8,995 nucleotides of DNA, from NCBI GenBank assembly GCA_025963345.1, contig JAOPUS010000224.1, positions 1 through 8,995 of the forward strand, in the 5' to 3' direction. The notes beneath the pieces are model-generated. The model had not been told where the DNA came from and made no database searches. It saw only the letters and a program-made list of their open reading frames with translations. Source of the DNA: Blastococcus sp. Lineage in GTDB: Bacteria; Actinomycetota; Actinomycetes; Mycobacteriales; Geodermatophilaceae. A program made the position numbers and the translations under genes. Below, in pieces: positions 1-7,157 of the stretch; the stretch's first letter is position 1; every line of letters starts with the position of its first letter.

Positions 1-1518
1 GCCGAGCACCGACGCCAGCGCGTCGGAGAGGTCGTTGACGGCGACGGCCTTGAGGACGTCGGCGTGCGCGGCCTCGGCGGCGACGTCGTCCTCGCTGGGG
101 CCGAGCCCGTCCAGGGTGAGCTGCCCCTCGGGCTCGGCGGCGTCCTTCAGCTCGCGACGCAGGTAGCGCACCGCGAGGTCACCGAGATCGAAGGACCGCT
201 GGCCCGGCAGCGCCAGGTAGGCGGCCAGCGCCGTGTCGCTGACCACGCCTTCCAGCTCCCAGCCGCGCGCCCAGATGGCGAGCAGCGGACCCTTGACCTC
301 GTGCACGACCTTGGCGGCGGAGGGGTCGGCGAGCCAGGCGGAGAGGGCCTGCTCGTCGGCGACGTCGAGGTCGGGGCCGACGTCGACGAAGGTGGCGTGG
401 TCGTTGGCGGCGGCCAGCGCCAGCCCGGTGAGCTCACCGGTGCCGCGACCCCAGGTACCCCGGAAGATCACGCCGGTGGTGCCGGTGCGGGCGTTCGCCT
501 GGAGCCACTCCCCCAGACCGCCGGCCGGCACGTCGTCCTCGAGGACGTCGAAACCGCCCTCGGTCTCGGGCTCGGCACTGGTCAGCGTGGCGAACAGGCG
601 GTCGCGCAGCACCCGGAACTGCAGGTTGTCGAAGAGGGTGTGCACCTCGTTGCGGTCCCAGGGCTGGACGGCGAGGTCGGCCGGGCCCAGGTCCAGGGGG
701 ACGGCGCGGTCGAGCTCGGTGAGGCGCCGGTTCTGCAGGACCGACGACAGGTGCTCGCGCAGCTTCTCGCCGACCTTGCCTTTGACGGTGTCCACCTGGT
801 CGACGAGGGCGTCGAGGGAGCCGTACTCACGGACCCACTTGGCCGCGGTCTTCTCCCCCACGCTCGGGATGCTGGGCAGGTTGTCGCTCGGGTCGCCCCG
901 CAGCGCGGCGAAGTCGGGGTACTGCGCCGGGGTGAGGCCGTATTTGGTCTCGACCTCTTCCGGCGTGAAGCGGGTCATCTCCGACACGCCCTTGCGCGGG
1001 TAGAGCACGGTGACGTGCTCGTTGACCAGTTGCAGGGCGTCCCGGTCGCCGGTCGCGATGAGCACGTCCATGCCGTGCTCCACGGCCTGCACGGTAAGGG
1101 TGGCGATGACGTCGTCCGCCTCGTAGTTCTCGGCGGTGATGACCGGGACGTGCAGGGCGGCCAGCACCTCCTGGACGAGGCTGACCTGCCCGCGGAAGTC
1201 TGTCGGGCTCTCCGCCCGGTTGGCCTTGTACTCGGCGAAGATCTCGCTGCGGAAGGTCTTGCGGCCGACATCGAAGGCCACAGCCAGGTGCGTGGGCTGC
1301 TCGTCGCGCAAGATGTTGATCAGCATCGACGTGAACCCGTACACGGCGTTGGTCGGCTGCCCCGTCGTCGTGGAGAAGTTCTCCACCGGCAGCGCGAAGA
1401 AAGCGCGATAGGCGAGCGAGTGCCCGTCGAGGAGCAGCAGCCGTGGGCGTGCCCCCGTGGTCGTGGGGACGGCGTCGATGGATGCAGGGGCGCTGGAGGT
1501 GGAGACCGGTGCGGACAT
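1..1518 (-). CDS. polA: DNA polymerase I, N-terminal 506 residues (3' end beyond window)
   Basis: This encodes the 5'-3' exonuclease (flap nuclease) part of DNA polymerase I and the start of its Klenow region. The enzyme removes RNA primers and fills gaps in replication and repair. Residues about 26-310 form the nuclease. Visible motifs are LLLLDGHSLAYRAFF (D31), VAFDVGRKTFR (D83), NYEADDVIATL (E133, D135, D136), ATGDRDALQLV (D158, D160) and the helix-hairpin element RGDPSDNLPSIPSVGEKTA (206-224). Residues about 340-506 correspond to the 3'-5' exonuclease domain. Its catalytic acids look lost: FRGTWGRGTGE sits where the DxE motif is expected, and HEVKGPLL sits where NxxxD is expected. Such loss is common in actinobacterial PolA. 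The polymerase domain lies outside the window. The ATG at 1518 fits the usual short N-terminal tail before the nuclease; the frame is open to position 1 with exactly 506 codons. It is divergent from the thioesterase gene. Confidence 0.96.
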   Translation of the reverse strand, partial: MSAPVSTSSAPASIDAVPTTTGARPRLLLLDGHSLAYRAFFALPVENFSTTTGQPTNAVYGFTSMLINILRDEQPTHLAVAFDVGRKTFRSEIFAEYKANRAESPTDFRGQVSLVQEVLAALHVPVITAENYEADDVIATLTVQAVEHGMDVLIATGDRDALQLVNEHVTVLYPRKGVSEMTRFTPEEVETKYGLTPAQYPDFAALRGDPSDNLPSIPSVGEKTAAKWVREYGSLDALVDQVDTVKGKVGEKLREHLSSVLQNRRLTELDRAVPLDLGPADLAVQPWDRNEVHTLFDNLQFRVLRDRLFATLTSAEPETEGGFDVLEDDVPAGGLGEWLQANARTGTTGVIFRGTWGRGTGELTGLALAAANDHATFVDVGPDLDVADEQALSAWLADPSAAKVVHEVKGPLLAIWARGWELEGVVSDTALAAYLALPGQRSFDLGDLAVRYLRRELKDAAEPEGQLTLDGLGPSEDDVAAEAAHADVLKAVAVNDLSDALASVLG

Positions 1519-1526
1519 CGGGTCCG

Positions 1527-1532
1527 ATCCTA
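1527..1532 (-). promoter_or_regulatory. Possible -10 box of polA (leaderless or very short leader)
   Basis: The minus strand reads TAGGAT, then 8 nt, then the polA ATG. TAGGAT fits the actinobacterial TANNNT -10 consensus. A transcript starting 7-9 nt downstream would begin at or next to the start codon. I see no good -35 hexamer. The same bases include AGGA, 9 nt from the ATG, so a weak ribosome site is an alternative reading. Confidence 0.35.
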
Positions 1533-1551
1533 GGTGTGGGTACCGACTGGT

Positions 1552-1557
1552 TACCGT
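1552..1557 (+). promoter_or_regulatory. Possible -10 box of the thioesterase gene
   Basis: TACCGT (TANNNT pattern) lies 7 nt before the GTG at 1565, with no purine-rich ribosome site in front of that GTG. This would fit a leaderless transcript. There is no convincing -35 element, and a hexamer this loose occurs often by chance. Confidence 0.2.
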
Positions 1558-1564
1558 GCCTCCC

Positions 1565-1969
1565 GTGACGACCGCTCCTCCGGCCTGGGCGCCGGCAGAC
1601 ACGATCAGCCCCCTCGACGACAAGCTCGGCATCCGGATCACCGACTACGACCCGGACCGACTGGTCGCGACCATGCCCGTCGCCGGCAACGAGCAGCCCT
1701 ACGGCCTGCTGCACGGCGGTGCCACCTGCGCGCTCATGGAGACGGTCGGCTCGTGGGCGGCGGCGCTGCACGCCGGTCCGGAGAAGCAGGTTGTCGGGAT
1801 CGAGCTGAACGCCAGCTACCTGCGGGCTGCGACGTCCGGCGTCGTCACCGCCGTGTGCACCCCGGTGCGCCGTGGCCGCACCCTCGCGACGTTCCTGATC
1901 GAGATCACCGACGACAGCGGTCGCGCCACCGCCACGGGCCGGTTGACCTGCCTGACGAAGGGCGACTGA
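1565..1969 (+). CDS. PaaI/YbdB-like hotdog-fold acyl-CoA thioesterase
   Basis: This is a 134-residue single-domain hotdog thioesterase, predicted to hydrolyse an acyl- or aryl-CoA in the cytoplasm. Family signs are the HGG turn at 50-52 followed by ATCALMETVGSWAA, with E59 as the expected catalytic carboxylate at the start of the long hotdog helix. They continue with VVGIELNASYLRAAT (77-90) and the strands TAVCTPVRRGRTLATFLIEI and GRATATGRLTC. The layout matches E. coli EntH/YbdB and the DHNA-CoA thioesterases (MenI) about equally, so the substrate is open. The GTG at 1565 was chosen because it gives the usual family length. An in-frame GTG at 1556 is possible; earlier in-frame starts from 1457 would run into polA. 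It diverges from polA and converges with the acetyltransferase, the stop codons being 7 nt apart. Confidence 0.88.
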   Translation: MTTAPPAWAPADTISPLDDKLGIRITDYDPDRLVATMPVAGNEQPYGLLHGGATCALMETVGSWAAALHAGPEKQVVGIELNASYLRAATSGVVTAVCTPVRRGRTLATFLIEITDDSGRATATGRLTCLTKGD

Positions 1970-1976
1970 GAGTCGG

Positions 1977-2618
1977 TCAGCCCTCCGCTGCCGCCACGGA
2001 CGGGAGCGAGCGCAGAACCGGCCGCCGCCGTGCGATCGGCTTCCGGGGCGCCGGCACGGGGAGGCCTCGGCGTCGCCACGACGCGAGCGAGCGCGTGAGC
2101 GACTCGACGGTGACGATGCGGCGCGTGGTCAGCGGTGCGAAGCCCATCCGCGCGAAGAACCGCTGCCGCTCGGCCTCGTGCCCGCCGACGGCTGCCACGA
2201 CGTAGGACGCGCCGGACTCCTCTGCATAGGCAGCCGCGGCCGCGAGGAGTAGGACGCCGGCACCTTGCCGCCGGTGCTCCCGGTGGACGACGAAGGTGTC
2301 CACCGTGACCTGGGGGTTGCCGAGCACCAGCGACAGCGGGTCCAGCCCGAGGACGGCGAGTCCGACGGCCACCTCGCCGGAGGCGCCGGGCACGGCGGCG
2401 TTGGGCCCCGGGAGGACGGCGAGGACGACGCGGTGCCCCGGGTCGTCGAGCAGCTTTCGGAATCCGGAGGCGGCGGCGTTGAGCCTCGTATGGCCGGTGA
2501 GGACGTCCTCGGCGTGCGCGTCGGCGCGGTGCTGCCGGACGAGCGCGAGCACGGCGGGCAGGTCGGCGGCACGCGCGGTGCGCGTGACCACGCGAGACCG
2601 TGAACCGGTTCCTGACAC
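1977..2618 (-). CDS. GNAT-family N-acetyltransferase
   Basis: A 213-residue protein of the GCN5-related acetyltransferase fold, predicted to move acetyl from acetyl-CoA to an amine; the acceptor is unknown. The N-terminal strand and helix (about 10-32, RVVTRTARAADLPAVLALV) are typical. Motif A runs VDTFVVHREHRRQGAGVLLL (106-125), with RRQGAG as the pyrophosphate-binding loop. RQRFFARMGFAPL (151-163) is the typical late GNAT segment. The C-terminal 40 residues are rich in Arg and Pro and look like a disordered basic tail. The GTG at 2618 was chosen because the minus strand carries AGGGGAGGG (2632-2624) just upstream, leaving 6 nt between GGAGG and the start. An in-frame ATG at 2765 would add about 49 low-complexity residues and use up the control region. 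It faces away from livH across 190 bp. Confidence 0.87.
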   Translation of the reverse strand: MSGTGSRSRVVTRTARAADLPAVLALVRQHRADAHAEDVLTGHTRLNAAASGFRKLLDDPGHRVVLAVLPGPNAAVPGASGEVAVGLAVLGLDPLSLVLGNPQVTVDTFVVHREHRRQGAGVLLLAAAAAYAEESGASYVVAAVGGHEAERQRFFARMGFAPLTTRRIVTVESLTRSLASWRRRGLPVPAPRKPIARRRPVLRSLPSVAAAEG

Positions 2619-2691
2619 AGGAGCCCTCCCCTGGACGGTGGGTGGAGACTGCACCCCTGAGCAGCCCTGATCACGGCGGCGCGCCGGACGC

Positions 2692-2704
2692 GTACAGCGT
2701 GTAC
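2692..2704. promoter_or_regulatory. Perfect inverted repeat GTACA-GCG-TGTAC, candidate operator
   Basis: The two 5-bp arms are exact reverse complements around a 3-bp centre. The site lies in the divergent gap, 74 bp upstream of the acetyltransferase start and 105 bp upstream of livH. It could serve either gene. A nearby direct repeat, AGGTCA-C-AGGTCA (2725-2737), adds to the impression of a regulated region. No known regulator can be named from this sequence. Confidence 0.4.
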
Positions 2705-2771
2705 CGCGGCCGCGTGTCGCGGAAAGGTCACAGGTCAGCCCGCGGGAGACGGCTGGGCAACACAACCGGGT

Positions 2772-2805
2772 TAGGGTCCGTCCTCAACTCATCCGCCAGG
2801 GAGGT
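2772..2805 (+). promoter_or_regulatory. Probable livH promoter -10 and ribosome binding site
   Basis: TAGGGT (2772-2777) fits the TANNNT -10 pattern and overlaps a small AACC-G-GGTT palindrome (2764-2772). No clear -35 hexamer is visible at 17-18 bp. AGGGAGGT (2798-2805) is a strong Shine-Dalgarno sequence just before the GTG at 2809. Transcription from this -10 would give a leader of about 25 nt. Confidence 0.45.
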
Positions 2806-2808
2806 CGA

Positions 2809-4176
2809 GTGACGCACGCGCCAGACCGCGTCCGCCGGCACGGGCTCCGCCCGCGTCCACGCATCACGCGGAGGCAGAACGGCACCGGATCGACGCCCGG
2901 TTTCCGGGGCCGCCGTCCCCTCGTCCTGACCCTGCTGGTCGCCGCGCTGGCCACGGTCTTCGCCGTCCTGCTGCCCGGGGTGGCGCAGGCCGAGGGCGAG
3001 CAGGTACTGGGCACGCTGTCGACCAGCCGAAGCGGGCCCATCGAGGGCGTCACGATCACGGTCACCAGCGCCGACGGCAAGGAGGCCGGCAAGGCCCAGA
3101 CCGACGCGAGCGGTCAGTGGTCGGTCGACCTTCCCGGACCGGGCCAGTACACCGTCACGATCAACGCCGGCGACCTCCCCGACAACGTGAAGCTCGGTAC
3201 GGGGGGCGACACCCGCGAGGTCAACGTCGCGTCCGGGCGCGCTCAGCCGGTGAACTTCGGGCTCTCCGACGGCACCACCGGCGGCGGCGGGGGTGGCGCG
3301 GGGAAGGTCATCCAGCTGCTCGTCGACGGTCTGCGCTTCGGCCTGCTGATCGCGATGTGCTCGGTCGGGCTGTCACTGATCTTCGGCACCACCGGGTTGA
3401 CCAACTTCGCTCACAGCGAGCTGGTCACCATCGGCGCCGTCGTGGCGTGGTACCTCAACGTGCAGGCCGGGATGCCGCTGATCTGGGCGGGCGTCCTGGC
3501 CCTGTTCATCGGGGCGATCGTGGGCGCGCTGAACGACCTGGCGATCTGGCGACCGCTGCGGCGCCGGGGCACCGGGCTGGTCGCCGCACTCGTGGTGTCG
3601 ATCGGCCTCTCGCTGGCGCTCCGCTACGTCATCCAGATCATCTTCGGCGGCCGGTCGCGGCCCTACGTCGGCTATCAGAACCAGCGCGCGATCGACTACG
3701 GACTCTTCTCCCTGACCAACCGGGCGCTCGCCTCGATCATCATCTCGGTCATCGTGCTCGTCCTCGTCGCGCTCATGCTGCAGAGGACGAAGATCGGCAA
3801 GGCGATGCGCGCCGTCGCCGACAACCGGGACCTCGCTGCCTCGTCCGGCATCAACGTCGACCGGGTGATCCTCTTCGTGTGGGCGCTCGGCGGTGCGCTG
3901 GCCGCACTCGGCGGGATCCTGCTGGGGCTGTCCGACAGCGTCCAGTGGGACATGGGGTACCGACTCCTGCTGCTGATGTTCGCCGGCGTGACCCTCGGCG
4001 GGCTCGGCACCGCCTACGGCGCGCTGATCGGCAGCCTCGTCGTCGGCATCTTCGTCCAGGTCTCGACCTTGGTCATCCCCAGCGACATCAAGTACGTCGG
4101 AGGGTTGCTGCTCTTGATCGTCATCCTCGTCATCCGGCCCCAGGGCATCCTCGGCAGCCGGGTCAGGGTGGGCTGA
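2809..4176 (+). CDS. livH: LivH-type ABC permease with an N-terminal extracellular beta-sandwich-like fusion
   Basis: This is one of the two membrane subunits of a branched-chain amino-acid type ABC importer. Residues 166-449 are the LivH core: the first helix ends VGLSLIFGTTGLTNFAHSE, further membrane helices follow, the cytoplasmic coupling loop is KIGKAMRAVADNRDLAA (328-344), and the end is VIRPQGILGS. The family is usually about 290-310 residues; this protein has 455. The extra N-terminus holds a basic stretch (1-37), a hydrophobic segment (38-56) ending GVAQA|EGE like a signal-peptidase site after residue 61, and a beta-rich domain (about 62-153). That domain includes PIEGVTITVTSADGKEAG, TDASGQWSVDLPGPGQYTV and VNFGL, resembling CnaB or carboxypeptidase-regulatory-like repeats. 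A Gly-rich linker (155-164) follows. The start has the strong ribosome site AGGGAGGT, and the frame is unbroken. livM follows after 3 nt. The fused domain's role is unknown; docking of the binding protein is a guess. Confidence 0.93.
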   Translation: MTHAPDRVRRHGLRPRPRITRRQNGTGSTPGFRGRRPLVLTLLVAALATVFAVLLPGVAQAEGEQVLGTLSTSRSGPIEGVTITVTSADGKEAGKAQTDASGQWSVDLPGPGQYTVTINAGDLPDNVKLGTGGDTREVNVASGRAQPVNFGLSDGTTGGGGGGAGKVIQLLVDGLRFGLLIAMCSVGLSLIFGTTGLTNFAHSELVTIGAVVAWYLNVQAGMPLIWAGVLALFIGAIVGALNDLAIWRPLRRRGTGLVAALVVSIGLSLALRYVIQIIFGGRSRPYVGYQNQRAIDYGLFSLTNRALASIIISVIVLVLVALMLQRTKIGKAMRAVADNRDLAASSGINVDRVILFVWALGGALAALGGILLGLSDSVQWDMGYRLLLLMFAGVTLGGLGTAYGALIGSLVVGIFVQVSTLVIPSDIKYVGGLLLLIVILVIRPQGILGSRVRVG

Positions 4177-4179
4177 GCC

Positions 4180-5178
4180 ATGTCGGAGTTCCTCGACGCC
4201 ATCACCGGGGGCCTGCAGGCTGGACTCGGCTACCAGGCCATCTTCTTCGTCCTGCTCGCCGTGGGACTCAACGTCCACTTCGGGTACACCGGGCTACTGA
4301 ACTTCGGCCAGGCGGGGTTCGCGCTGCTGGGTGCGTTCGGCGTGGCGGTATCGGTGGTCCGTTGGGACCTGCCGTTCTGGGTCGGCATCGTCATCGGCCT
4401 GGCCGCCGCGGTCCTGCTGGCCCTCCTGCTCGGTCTCCCGACCCTGCGGTTGCGCGCGGACTATCTGGCGATCGTCACGATCGCCGCCGCGGAGATCCTG
4501 CGCCTGGTCTTCCGCTCCGTGGGCGCCACCGCGGTCACGGGGGGCACCCGCGGCCTGAGCGGGTTCAACGCCGACTTCGTAGCGCTCGCGCCGTGGGCCG
4601 GGGGTCGCCAGTACGACATCCTCGGCACGCGCTGGAGCGGCGCCCAGCTCTGGCTGGCCCTGGTGGGCTGGACGCTGGTGGCGCTGACAAGCCTGCTCGT
4701 CTGGTCCCTGATGCGCAGCCCGTGGGGCCGCGTGGTCAAGGCCATCCGTGAGGACGAGGACGCAGCGCGGTCACTCGGGAAGAACGTCTACGCGTACAAG
4801 ATGCAGGCGCTCGTGCTGGGCGGTGTCATCGGCTCGCTCGGCGGCACGGTGTACGCCCTCGGCCTGGGGTCGGTGAACCCCGACCAGTACCAGAACGCGA
4901 ACACGTTCCTCGCCTACACCGCGCTCATCCTCGGTGGCGCCGCCCGGATCTGGGGACCCATTCTCGGTGGCACGATCCTGCTGTTCCTCGTGCAGTTCGC
5001 CGACACGGGCCTCAAGGCACTGATCAGCAACGGGATCATCCCGGAGAGTCTGCTCAGCCCGACCGACGTCGCTTCGTTGCGCTTCGTACTCATCGGGGTG
5101 GGCCTGATGGCTCTGCTGGTCTTCCGGCCGCAGGGCATCCTCGGAGACCGACGAGAGGTGATGCTCGATGCCCGCTGA
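4180..5178 (+). CDS. livM: LivM-type ABC importer permease
   Basis: The second membrane subunit of the importer, 332 residues, a normal LivM length. Recognisable blocks are GYTGLLNFGQAGFALLGAF (35-53), LPTLRLRADYLAIVTIA (86-102) and the cytoplasmic coupling region GRVVKAIREDEDAARSLGKN (183-202), which should contact the ATPases. These are followed by LGLGSVNPDQY, LILGGAARIWGPILGG (249-264) and the terminal VFRPQGILGDRR. Eight or more hydrophobic segments are visible. The ATG lies 3 nt after the livH stop, and the gene runs 11 nt into livG, so translational coupling is likely on both sides. Unlike LivH, it has no additional domain. Confidence 0.96.
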   Translation: MSEFLDAITGGLQAGLGYQAIFFVLLAVGLNVHFGYTGLLNFGQAGFALLGAFGVAVSVVRWDLPFWVGIVIGLAAAVLLALLLGLPTLRLRADYLAIVTIAAAEILRLVFRSVGATAVTGGTRGLSGFNADFVALAPWAGGRQYDILGTRWSGAQLWLALVGWTLVALTSLLVWSLMRSPWGRVVKAIREDEDAARSLGKNVYAYKMQALVLGGVIGSLGGTVYALGLGSVNPDQYQNANTFLAYTALILGGAARIWGPILGGTILLFLVQFADTGLKALISNGIIPESLLSPTDVASLRFVLIGVGLMALLVFRPQGILGDRREVMLDAR

Positions 5179-6175
5179 GCCTTCCCCCACCACTGGTTCG
5201 TCCGCCTTCCACTCAGGCGACGCCCCCCGCCGGCTGGCCCAGACGGCACTGCGATCGGTGCCCTGGGAGATCGGCGTCGCCAAGCCGGACCCGGCGGTCG
5301 TGGTCGACGGCGTCACCCGGACCTTCGGCGGCCTGACGGCGGTCTCGGTCGACCACTTGGAGATCCAGCGGGGCGGCATCACCGGTCTGATCGGCCCGAA
5401 CGGTGCCGGCAAGACGACGCTGTTCAACCTGCTCACCGGGTTCGACCAGCCGGACACCGGCACCTGGTCCTTCGACGGCAGGCAGCTGGGCAAGCTCTCC
5501 CCGCACCAGGTGGCACGGCTGGGCGTGGTCCGTACCTTCCAGCTGACCAAGGCATTGTCGCGGCTGACCGTGCTGCAGAACATGCTCCTGGGCGCACAGG
5601 GGCAGCGGGGCGAGGGCTTCTTCCGCGCGCTCGTCCCCGGGGTGTGGCGGGGCCAGGAGAAGGCGAACACCGAGCGGGCGATGGACCTGCTGGCGAGGTT
5701 CAAGCTGGACGCGAAGAAGGACGACTTCGCCGGCACGCTGTCGGGCGGTCAGCGCAAGCTGCTCGAGATGGCGCGCGCGCTGATGAGCGACCCGAAGGTC
5801 GTCATGCTCGACGAGCCGATGGCCGGGGTGAACCCGGCGCTGACGCAGAGCCTGCTCGGCCACGTCAAGGACCTGCGCGAGCAGGGCATGACGGTGATCT
5901 TCGTCGAGCACGACATGGACGTCGTCCGCGACATCAGCGACTGGGTGGTCGTCATGGCCGCGGGCCGGGTCATCGCCGAAGGGCCGCCGGAGTCGATCAG
6001 CCAGAACCGGGCCGTCGTCGACGCCTACCTCGGCGCGCATCACGATGCACCGCTCACTGTCGAGGAGGAGGACCAGGTGCTCGCCGAGGCCGAGCGCGAG
6101 ATCGCCCGCGAGGAGAACCTCGACGGTGAGGTCTTCAGCTCCGATGTGCCGCCCCAGGAGAGGACCGAGAAGTGA
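5168..6175 (+). CDS. livG: LivG-type ABC importer ATPase with N- and C-terminal extensions
   Basis: A cytoplasmic ATPase subunit that powers the LivHM channel. The nucleotide-binding domain spans about residues 42-290. It shows Walker A GPNGAGKT (76-83), the Q-loop in RTFQLTKALS (Q125), signature LSGGQRK (191-197), Walker B VVMLDEP (211-217, E216 catalytic), D-loop MAGVNPAL and the switch His in FVEHDM (H248). AGVNP and a final Tyr-Leu-Gly (DAYLG, 286-290) are typical of LivG. At 335 residues it is about 80 longer than the usual 255. The first 40 residues are low-complexity, and the last 45 are acidic (EEEDQVLAEAEREIAREENL) and probably helical. The ATG at 5168 lies inside the end of livM and is preceded by GAGAGGTG. 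The stop overlaps the livF start by 4 nt (GTGA). Confidence 0.95.
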   Translation: MPAEPSPTTGSSAFHSGDAPRRLAQTALRSVPWEIGVAKPDPAVVVDGVTRTFGGLTAVSVDHLEIQRGGITGLIGPNGAGKTTLFNLLTGFDQPDTGTWSFDGRQLGKLSPHQVARLGVVRTFQLTKALSRLTVLQNMLLGAQGQRGEGFFRALVPGVWRGQEKANTERAMDLLARFKLDAKKDDFAGTLSGGQRKLLEMARALMSDPKVVMLDEPMAGVNPALTQSLLGHVKDLREQGMTVIFVEHDMDVVRDISDWVVVMAAGRVIAEGPPESISQNRAVVDAYLGAHHDAPLTVEEEDQVLAEAEREIAREENLDGEVFSSDVPPQERTEK

Positions 6176-7026
6176 GCGATCCGCTGTTCGAGGTCGACGA
6201 GTCCGGCGAGGACGTCACCCGGGCCGATGCAGTCGCAACCTCCGCGGAGCTCACCCCCGCGGAGAAGGCGGCGACGCGCGAGGAGCACATACGACTGGCC
6301 GAGGGGGCACTCGTGCGAGCCGACGACCTCGTCGCCGGCTACGTACCCGGGGTCAACATCCTCCGTGGCTGTGACTTCTACCTTCAGGACGGCGAGCTGG
6401 TCGGGATCATCGGCCCGAACGGGGCGGGCAAGTCGACGCTGCTGAAGGCGCTCTTCGGCCTGATCCCGGTCCGATCGGGCGCGGTGACGTTGCGCGGGGA
6501 GGACATCACGTCGGCGCCCGCCCACCGCCTCGTGCAGCTGGGCGTCGGCTATGTGCCGCAGAACAACAATGTGTTCCCCTCGCTGACCATCGAGGAGAAC
6601 ATGCAGATGGGCGTGTACCTGCGGTCGAAGACCTTCCAGAGCCGGTTCGACTACGTCACCGAGCTGTTCCCACTGCTGGGTGAGCGTCGGAAGGCCAAGG
6701 CCGGGACCCTGTCCGGCGGTGAGCGGCAGATGGTGGCCATGGGCCGCGCGCTGATGATGGACCCGTCCGTGTTGCTGCTCGACGAGCCGTCGGCGGGCCT
6801 CTCCCCCGCGTACCAGGACGAGGTGTTCATCCGTTGCCGGCGGATCAACGCCACCGGCGTCTCGATCATCATGGTCGAGCAGAACGCCCGCCGGTGCCTG
6901 CAGATCTGCGACCGCGGGTACGTCCTGGATCAGGGGCGGAACGCCTACACCGACACCGGCCGGTCGCTGATGAACGACCCCAAGGTCATCGAGCTCTACC
7001 TCGGGACGCTGGCCAAGGCCCAGTAG
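6172..7026 (+). CDS. livF: LivF-type ABC importer ATPase
   Basis: The partner ATPase of LivG, 284 residues. Walker A is GPNGAGKS (81-88), the Q-loop is in GYVPQNNNVFPSLT (Q130), the signature is LSGGERQ (180-186) and Walker B is LLLDEP (201-206, E205). As is normal for LivF, the switch His is replaced by Gln (MVEQNAR, Q237), and the phrase GYVLDQGR follows. The usual LivF is about 235 residues; here about 45 acidic or polar residues precede the ABC domain, including DESGEDVTRADAV and LTPAEKAATREEHIRLAEG. The GTG at 6172 overlaps the livG stop (GTGA) and is preceded by AGGAGAGG, which supports this start over an internal one. It is the last gene of the operon and is followed by a strong hairpin. 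Confidence 0.95.
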   Translation: MSDPLFEVDESGEDVTRADAVATSAELTPAEKAATREEHIRLAEGALVRADDLVAGYVPGVNILRGCDFYLQDGELVGIIGPNGAGKSTLLKALFGLIPVRSGAVTLRGEDITSAPAHRLVQLGVGYVPQNNNVFPSLTIEENMQMGVYLRSKTFQSRFDYVTELFPLLGERRKAKAGTLSGGERQMVAMGRALMMDPSVLLLDEPSAGLSPAYQDEVFIRCRRINATGVSIIMVEQNARRCLQICDRGYVLDQGRNAYTDTGRSLMNDPKVIELYLGTLAKAQ

Positions 7027-7040
7027 CGCCCGCAGCCGCC

Positions 7041-7080
7041 CGAACGGCGCCGGTCCCCCGTGTGGGACCGGCGCCGTTCG
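7041..7080 (+). terminator. 17-bp perfect hairpin after livF
   Basis: CGAACGGCGCCGGTCCC (7041-7057) and its exact reverse complement (7064-7080) enclose a 6-nt loop, starting 15 nt after the livF stop. There is no T-run after it. Long GC-rich hairpins without a U-tract are common at the ends of actinobacterial operons. As the stem is perfect it can also act on transcripts coming from the opposite strand. Confidence 0.75.
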
Positions 7081-7157
7081 TCGTCCTGGCGGCGTCGCCC
7101 CCGCACCTCTGCGCGCGCACAGGCCACGAGGCGCCCGCGCACGAGCCCCGGACAGCT

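Noticed and set aside
64..1533. Long plus-strand open frame (about 489 codons) opposite polA
   Set aside because: Its protein is a low-complexity Gly/Val/Arg/Asp string, typical of the antisense of a high-GC gene, while the minus strand encodes a clear PolA.
1457..1564. Upstream start for the thioesterase
   Set aside because: It would overlap the polA coding start and add 36 residues with no family match; the GTG at 1565 gives the normal length.
2809..3303. Treating the LivH N-terminal module as a separate gene or an artefact
   Set aside because: The frame is continuous through the Gly-rich linker into the permease, the only strong ribosome site is before 2809, and no stop or new start separates the parts.
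3117..4751. Plus-strand open frame of about 544 codons overlapping livH and livM
   Set aside because: Out of frame with two clearly recognisable permeases, very rich in Arg, Pro and Gly, and without any domain.
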